Source of the DNA: Gemmatimonadota bacterium
Lineage (GTDB): Bacteria; Gemmatimonadota; Gemmatimonadetes; Longimicrobiales; Gaopeijiaceae
Reading direction: 5' to 3'
NCBI GenBank assembly: GCA_018678395.1
Contig: JAHHMJ010000288.1
Location: 1 to 11,182, forward strand
Length of the DNA: 11,182 nt
A program made the position numbers and the translations under genes. Shown here in pieces: positions 6,675 through 11,182 of this stretch (positions are counted from its first letter, which is position 1; the number at the start of each line of letters is the position of its first letter). Under the pieces are notes generated by a model. That model ran no database searches. It worked only from the letters and a program-made list of their open reading frames with translations, and had not been told where the DNA came from.

Positions 6675-9041
6675 GTGCGTACCCTCGACCTGAAGGTCCT
6701 CCGAGACGCGGTGCACCTGCGGGGCCAGCTCCTCGCGGTGGCCGTCCTGGTGGCCTGCGGCGTGGCCGTCTTCGTGATGCTCCGCTCCATGTACGGCTAC
6801 CTCAGGGGTAGTCAGGAGGACTACTACGCCGAGTACGGATTCGGTGAGGTCTTCGCCCACGCCACCCGTGCCCCGGGTCCGGTGGCGGAGCGCCTCGCCG
6901 GCGTCTCCGGCGTGGAGCGACTCTACGTCCGCATCGTCCGCGACGTGATCCTCGACGTCCCGGGCCTCGCGGAGCCCGCCACGGGCCGCCTCGTCTCGCT
7001 ACCGGACCACGATCCCCCGCCCCTGAATCGGATCCACCTGCGGACCGGCCGCAGGCCCGACCCCGGTCGCCGCGACGAGATCCTCGCCAGCGCCGCCTTC
7101 GCAGCCGCGAACGGACTCCGCCTCGGCGACACCTTCGGGGCCGTGATCAACGGACGGTGGCAGCGCCTCACGGTGGTCGGCACCGCCCTGTCACCCGAGT
7201 TCATCTACGAGATCAGCGGCCTCGGGACGGTCTTCCCCGACAACCGCAGGTTCGGAGCTCTATGGATGAGCCGGAGCGCCATGGCGACGGCGTTCGAGAT
7301 GGAGGGCGGCTTCAACGACGTGGTCGCCACCCTCACCGACGGCGCGTCGACCCGGGAGGTCGAAATGGAGTTCGACGCCCTGTTGGAGCCGTACGGAGGA
7401 TCGGGAAGCTACGCCCGCGACCGACACCTCTCGCATGAGTTCGTGAACTCGGAGATCGAGGAGACCCAGGTCACGGCCTCGTTCTTTCCCGCCCTGTTCC
7501 TGGTGATCACCGCGTTCCTCCTCCATACCAACATGCTCCGGCTGGTCCGGATGGAGCGGGGACAGATCGGTCTCATGAAGGCCTTCGGCATGGACCGCGC
7601 CACGATCGGAGTCCACTACCTGAAGCTGGCGCTGATTCCGGTCACGCTCGGCGCGGTGGTCGGTGTCGGCCTCGGGATCTGGCTCGCGTTCGAGATGGCC
7701 GGCGTCTACGCCCGGTTCTATCAATTCCCGGAGGTGGGCTTCAAGCTGGACCCGTCCGTCGTGGCCATTGGCCTGGGGATCGCCATGCTGACCGGTGTGG
7801 CCGGTGCCGGCGCCGCGGTGCGCAGCGTGATTCGGCTGGCGCCGGCGGTAGCCATGGCGCCCCCGAGTCCGCCGGGCTTCCGCGCGGGACTACTGGATCG
7901 CGGCGCTGTCGGCCGGGCGCTGTCGCCCGTGGGGCACATGATCGTCCGCAACGTCGCCCGGGGCCGCTGGCGCTCGCTCTCGACTGCGGCGGGCATCGCC
8001 CTGGCCCTTGGCGTCCTCACCGCTCTCCTGTCGATATACGATGCGATCGACGTCATCGCCGATCTCCAGTTCAACCACGCCTACCGGGACGACGTCGCCG
8101 TCTACTTCGACGCCCCCCAGGCCCGCACCGCGCTCGACGAGGTGCGGCGGTTGCCCGGCGTGCTCGAGGCCGAGCCCATACGAGTCGCTGCAGCCCGGCT
8201 GGTGAGCGGCCCGCGGGAACGCAGGGTCGCCCTGCTCGGCCTCCCGCCCGGGGGCGAACTCCGACGCATCGTCGATGAGGACTTCCGACGCTTCCGGCCC
8301 CCGGTCGACGGCGTGATGCTGGCTCGGATGCTGGCCACCCGACTCCAACTGAACGTGGGCGACAGCGTCCGGGTCGAGATCACGGAAGGCACGCGGCCCG
8401 TGGCCGACCTCGTCGTGGCGGGCATCGTCGACGAACTCATGGGGGGAGAGGTCTACCTCGAGGCCGGAACCCTGTACCGCCTCCTGGGCGAACGAGGCAC
8501 CGTCTCCGGCGCCTGGCTCCGAGTGGACGACGCCGGTCGCGATGCGCTCTACGCCACGCTGAAACGCATGCCCGGTGTGGCCTCGGTCGTCGTCAAGGAC
8601 GTGATCGTCGAGGGCTTCGAAAACACCATCGAGGAGAGCTTCACCATCGCTCTGACCTTCACGCTGTTCCTCGGCGGCGCCCTGGTCATGGCCATCGTCT
8701 ACAACCAGGCCCGGGTCGCCCTCTCGGAGCGAGGCCGGGAGCTGGCCAGCTTGCGGGTGCTCGGCTTCACCCGCCGCGAGGTCGCCCGCATGCTCCTCGG
8801 CGAGCAGGGGGTTCTGGTGGCGGCCGCCCTTGCTCCGGGGCTGGCCCTGGGATGGGCGTTCGTTCTGATCGTCCTCCTCCGGTTCGACACCGAAGTCTTT
8901 CGCATGCCGGCGGTACGCGATCCGGGGACGTACGTGGCCGCCGTGGGACTGGTGCTCGCGGCGGCCGTTCTGTCGGCCTTCCTGGTGCGTCGACGTCTCG
9001 ACCGCATCGATCTCGTCGCCGTGCTGAAGACCCGGGAGTGA
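6675..9041 (+). CDS. ABC transporter permease with two FtsX domains
   Basis: A 788-aa membrane protein, the permease partner of the preceding ATPase. I chose GTG 6675 (MRTLDLKVLRDAVHLRG), which starts just after the ATPase stop and precedes the first TM. The open frame runs back to 6561, but that part is the shadow of the ATPase gene. There are about eight membrane segments in a 1-3-1-3 pattern: about 18-38; 268-288, 315-338 and 361-383 (first FtsX domain); 437-456; 656-676, 707-730 and 753-770 (second FtsX domain). Two large periplasmic domains (about 40-265 and 460-650) are MacB_PCD-like. Both FtsX domains carry the characteristic cytoplasmic motif: ERGQIGLMKAFGMDR and ERGRELASLRVLGFTRREV. 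Such type VII proteins transmit ATPase motion to the periplasm to move lipids, lipoproteins, peptides or small toxins. The substrate is not predictable. The fused double-FtsX length, with an HlyD partner, is larger than DevC or MacB. Confidence 0.92.
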   Translation: MRTLDLKVLRDAVHLRGQLLAVAVLVACGVAVFVMLRSMYGYLRGSQEDYYAEYGFGEVFAHATRAPGPVAERLAGVSGVERLYVRIVRDVILDVPGLAEPATGRLVSLPDHDPPPLNRIHLRTGRRPDPGRRDEILASAAFAAANGLRLGDTFGAVINGRWQRLTVVGTALSPEFIYEISGLGTVFPDNRRFGALWMSRSAMATAFEMEGGFNDVVATLTDGASTREVEMEFDALLEPYGGSGSYARDRHLSHEFVNSEIEETQVTASFFPALFLVITAFLLHTNMLRLVRMERGQIGLMKAFGMDRATIGVHYLKLALIPVTLGAVVGVGLGIWLAFEMAGVYARFYQFPEVGFKLDPSVVAIGLGIAMLTGVAGAGAAVRSVIRLAPAVAMAPPSPPGFRAGLLDRGAVGRALSPVGHMIVRNVARGRWRSLSTAAGIALALGVLTALLSIYDAIDVIADLQFNHAYRDDVAVYFDAPQARTALDEVRRLPGVLEAEPIRVAAARLVSGPRERRVALLGLPPGGELRRIVDEDFRRFRPPVDGVMLARMLATRLQLNVGDSVRVEITEGTRPVADLVVAGIVDELMGGEVYLEAGTLYRLLGERGTVSGAWLRVDDAGRDALYATLKRMPGVASVVVKDVIVEGFENTIEESFTIALTFTLFLGGALVMAIVYNQARVALSERGRELASLRVLGFTRREVARMLLGEQGVLVAAALAPGLALGWAFVLIVLLRFDTEVFRMPAVRDPGTYVAAVGLVLAAAVLSAFLVRRRLDRIDLVAVLKTRE

Positions 9042-9048
9042 GAAGACC

Positions 9049-10233
9049 ATGAAGATCCGAAGAGCGGCGTGGGTGACCGGAACGGTCGTGGTGGGTGCCG
9101 CCATCGCCTACTGGGCCTTTCGACCGGAGCCGATCGCGGTCGACGTCCGTGTCGTGGAGCGTGGAGCTCTTCGGGTGACGGTCGACGAAGACGGTCGGAC
9201 CCGGGTCCGGGAGCGGTACGTGGTGTCGTCGCCGGTGACCGGACGGATGGTACGGCTCGAGTGCGAGGTGGGAGATTCGGTCGCCGAGGGTCAAGTCCTC
9301 GCCCGGGTCTTCCCCCTGCCCCTCGACACCCGCGCCCGCACGGAGACGGCACGCCGGCTGGAAGCCACCGAGGCCGCCTGGCGCGCGGCCGGGGCGGCCG
9401 TCGAGCAGGCTGACGCGCTATGGGACGATGCACGGCGAACGGCGGAGCGCCTCGAGCGGGTCGCCGCGGACGTGCGCGGCGCCGTGGCTCAGGAACGCCT
9501 CGACGCTGCCCGGAGCGCGGAACGTGCAGCGGCCCTTGCCCTGGAGCAGGCCGAAGCGGCCGCCGAGGCGGTACGGCACGAGGTCGAGGCGACCCGCTCG
9601 ACCCTTCTCGGAGCCGATGAGGCGGCGGGCGAGCCGACCCTCGTTCGAGCCCCCGCTGCGGGGCGTGTGCTGCGAGTCTACGAAGAGTGCGAGCGGGCGG
9701 TGGCCGCGGGAGCACCAATTCTGGAAGTGGGCGATCCGGCCGATCTGGAGATCGTGGTCGACGTGCTCACCGAGGATGCGGCCAAGCTGACGCCGGGGGC
9801 CAGGGCCTACATCTCGGCCGGCGCGACCCAGGACACCCTGGTGGGCGCCATCCGTCGCATCGAGCCCTCCGCATTCACCAAGGTGTCGCCCCTGGGGGTC
9901 GAGGAGCAGAGGGTGAACGTGGTGGTGGCCCTGGAGGCTGATGCCCCGATGCTGGGGGACCGTTTCCGCGTCGACGCCTCACTGGTGACCTGGTCGTCGC
10001 AGGACGCCGTGAGGGTCCCGGTCGGTGCGCTCTTCCGGCAGGGAGAGGGGTGGGCCGTGTTCCTGGTTGAGGACGGACGTGCCCGGGTACGGAGCATCCA
10101 GCTCGGTCAACGCGGACGCCAGGCGGCCGAGGTCGTCTCGGGCCTGTCCGAGGGTGCGCGCGTAGTGGTCTACCCGTCGGACGCGGTGACGGACGGGGCC
10201 CGAGTCTCTATTGCGGGAGAGGGGGAGCGATGA
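9049..10233 (+). CDS. HlyD-type periplasmic adaptor (membrane fusion protein)
   Basis: A 394-aa adaptor linking the inner-membrane ABC permease to the outer envelope. One N-terminal TM anchor (about 8-24) is uncleaved and has no lipobox. The first half of the biotinyl-lipoyl domain is at about 57-90 (SPVTGRMVRLECEVGDSVAEGQ), an Ala/Glu-rich coiled-coil hairpin at 95-186, and the second lipoyl half at 197-226 (VRAPAAGRVLRV). The beta-barrel follows at about 232-312, with the family motif IEPSAFTKVSPLGVEEQRVN, and a membrane-proximal domain lies at 316-390. All canonical domains are present and the length is normal. It starts seven bases after the permease stop, behind GAGAAGA, and its TGA overlaps the ATG of the Usp gene. 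An outer-membrane TolC-type partner is not in the window and would be encoded elsewhere if required. Confidence 0.92.
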   Translation: MKIRRAAWVTGTVVVGAAIAYWAFRPEPIAVDVRVVERGALRVTVDEDGRTRVRERYVVSSPVTGRMVRLECEVGDSVAEGQVLARVFPLPLDTRARTETARRLEATEAAWRAAGAAVEQADALWDDARRTAERLERVAADVRGAVAQERLDAARSAERAAALALEQAEAAAEAVRHEVEATRSTLLGADEAAGEPTLVRAPAAGRVLRVYEECERAVAAGAPILEVGDPADLEIVVDVLTEDAAKLTPGARAYISAGATQDTLVGAIRRIEPSAFTKVSPLGVEEQRVNVVVALEADAPMLGDRFRVDASLVTWSSQDAVRVPVGALFRQGEGWAVFLVEDGRARVRSIQLGQRGRQAAEVVSGLSEGARVVVYPSDAVTDGARVSIAGEGER

Positions 10234-11120
10234 GACACCGCATTGACGACCTGGGCACCGTCGTCGTCGGCCTGGAGTCCGCCGCCGGGGCGGCGAGCGC
10301 GGTCCATCTGGGGTGGCGCCTCGCCCAGGCAGCCAAGGCGACGCTGCGCGTCGTTTCGGCGGTATCGGATCCCATCGTGGACGTGGTCACCGCCGGCGTT
10401 GGGCTCGATGCCGCAAGTCACCACGAAGGGCTGATCGCCCGACGCCGCGCCGAGCTGACGACGGCGCTGGACCCGATAGTTCCGTCCGAGGTCCTGAACG
10501 CGGTAATCACGGTCGACCTTGGCCGCGCCGAGCAGGTGATCGCCCACCAGGCCCACCGCTTCGACGCCGCCCTGGTCGTGCTGGCGGGCGCCTTCCCCTC
10601 CGGCGGTGAACGTCCGGCCGGGGTGGCCCGGCACCTTCTCCGGACCCTCAAGCGACCGGTCGTCCTCAGTGGACCACGAGCCGGCGATATCGGTCGCGTG
10701 GTAGCTGCTGTGGACGTGTCGTTCGCAGCCGAGCCGACGTTCCGCTTCGCCGCGGACCTGTCTCGTTTGCTCGGTACCGAGTTCGAGGTCGTGCACGTGG
10801 TCGCGCACCCCGATGTCCCCGTGGAGTGGGCCGGCAGCCCCCACGCGGCGGAAGGCCTGGCGGATGCGGGGGTGCGAGCCGCCACCGAGATGATGACTAC
10901 GCTCCTGTCCGAGGACGTGCCCCGGCGGATCTCGAGGGGTGAAGTCCTGGCGACGCTGCGAGCGGAGGCCGAGGACGACGCTGGGGCGCTCCTGGTGGTG
11001 GGGGACCAGGGCCGGGGCTGGATCCATCGGCGGATCGTCGGAAGCACGACCGAGGCGCTCCTCACCGAGTGCTCCGCCGCGCTGGCGGTGCTGCCGCTGG
11101 CGCGCCCCGATCCGACATGA
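10230..11120 (+). CDS. Tandem-domain universal stress protein (UspA family)
   Basis: A 296-aa cytoplasmic protein made of two Usp domains, about residues 8-148 and 152-292. The second domain has the intact nucleotide-binding motif G-2x-G-9x-G-S: GDQGRGWIHRRIVGSTTE near the C-terminus. It is therefore of the ATP-binding class. The first domain keeps the opening strand (TVVVGLESAAGAASAVHLGWRLA) and the closing RPVVLSG strand, but its glycine loop is degenerate (AGAFPSGGERPAG), suggesting that only one site binds nucleotide. Usp proteins modulate stress tolerance and sometimes transporters. Here the ATG overlaps the stop of the adaptor gene (ATGA) behind GGGAGAGGGGGAG, so it is coupled to the exporter. 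That position suggests the exporter is stress-linked, or that Usp senses ATP for the complex; this is inferred from position. Confidence 0.92.
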   Translation: MRHRIDDLGTVVVGLESAAGAASAVHLGWRLAQAAKATLRVVSAVSDPIVDVVTAGVGLDAASHHEGLIARRRAELTTALDPIVPSEVLNAVITVDLGRAEQVIAHQAHRFDAALVVLAGAFPSGGERPAGVARHLLRTLKRPVVLSGPRAGDIGRVVAAVDVSFAAEPTFRFAADLSRLLGTEFEVVHVVAHPDVPVEWAGSPHAAEGLADAGVRAATEMMTTLLSEDVPRRISRGEVLATLRAEAEDDAGALLVVGDQGRGWIHRRIVGSTTEALLTECSAALAVLPLARPDPT

Positions 11121-11182
11121 CTCTCTCCAGCTCAGCTCTCCCCCGACCCCGCTGCTCATCGTGAATGTCCACGCCCGAAAGG
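11117..11182 (+). CDS. Start of a further gene, frame-disrupted and cut by the window edge (possible diacylglycerol-kinase family)
   Basis: An ATG at 11117 overlaps the Usp stop in the same ATGA fashion used throughout this operon, but its frame ends in TGA at 11162 after 15 codons. A neighbouring frame continues open to the edge and reads PTPLLIVNVHARK, which resembles the N-terminal beta strand and N-x-x-A-R-(R/K) loop of the diacylglycerol/lipid kinase catalytic domain. Restoring one C in the CCCCC run at 11140-11144 would join the ATG to that frame. The alternative is a later start at GTG 11161 with no frame problem. The family guess rests on about 13 residues only. Confidence 0.35.

Noticed and set aside
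7890..9104. 404-codon minus-strand open frame opposite the permease and the adaptor start
   Set aside because: No TM or domain motifs; the opposing frame has FtsX motifs and membrane segments.
1..11182. CRISPR array, tRNA, rRNA, insertion sequence or attachment site
   Set aside because: No direct-repeat arrays, cloverleaf-like segments, transposase motifs or flanking terminal repeats were seen on either strand.

Overview
This is a GC-rich window, roughly two thirds or more G+C judged by eye, from a diderm bacterium. It encodes signal-peptide lipoproteins, an outer-membrane beta-barrel candidate, a periplasmic Spy/CnrX-type protein and a three-part envelope-spanning ABC exporter. The gene styles (LVIVD-repeat lipoprotein, ECF sigma factor with a one-TM partner and a periplasmic sensor, large double-FtsX permeases) remind me most of Gemmatimonadota or a related uncultured high-GC phylum. 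That placement is an inference, since no rRNA or other marker lies in the window. There are no tRNAs, rRNAs, CRISPR arrays, transposases or phage genes. It looks like chromosomal DNA.

Layout. (1) 74-2062 (+): a large LVIVD-repeat lipoprotein, followed by a 289-base gap holding two hairpins, one of them a strong terminator candidate at 2175-2210. (2) 2352-3846 (+): three genes joined by ATGA stop/start overlaps: an ECF sigma factor, a one-TM protein with the layout of an anti-sigma factor, and a secreted helical Spy/CpxP/CnrX-like protein. Together they look like a compact envelope or metal-stress signalling unit. (3) 3850-5647 (-): two convergent minus-strand genes, an outer-membrane barrel candidate and a lipoprotein of unknown function with a heptad-repeat C-terminus, separated by a terminator-like hairpin and a small dyad. 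(4) 5648-5912: a divergent intergenic region likely to carry promoters for both sides. (5) 5913-11120 (+): an ABC export operon of ATPase, double-FtsX permease, HlyD-type adaptor and tandem universal stress protein, with tight spacing. The start of a further coupled gene, possibly a diacylglycerol-kinase-type protein, runs off the right edge.

The two most notable points are the sigma / TM partner / periplasmic sensor trio, which parallels CnrH/CnrY/CnrX in logic, and a clean one-base frameshift in the ABC ATPase between Walker A and the Q-loop. A second apparent one-base loss, in a C run, interrupts the last partial gene. Because both losses sit in or beside homopolymers and the downstream frames are intact, a consensus or assembly error is the simplest explanation. 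I see no convincing wholly new system; the ECF trio and the Usp-coupled exporter deserve the closest look.
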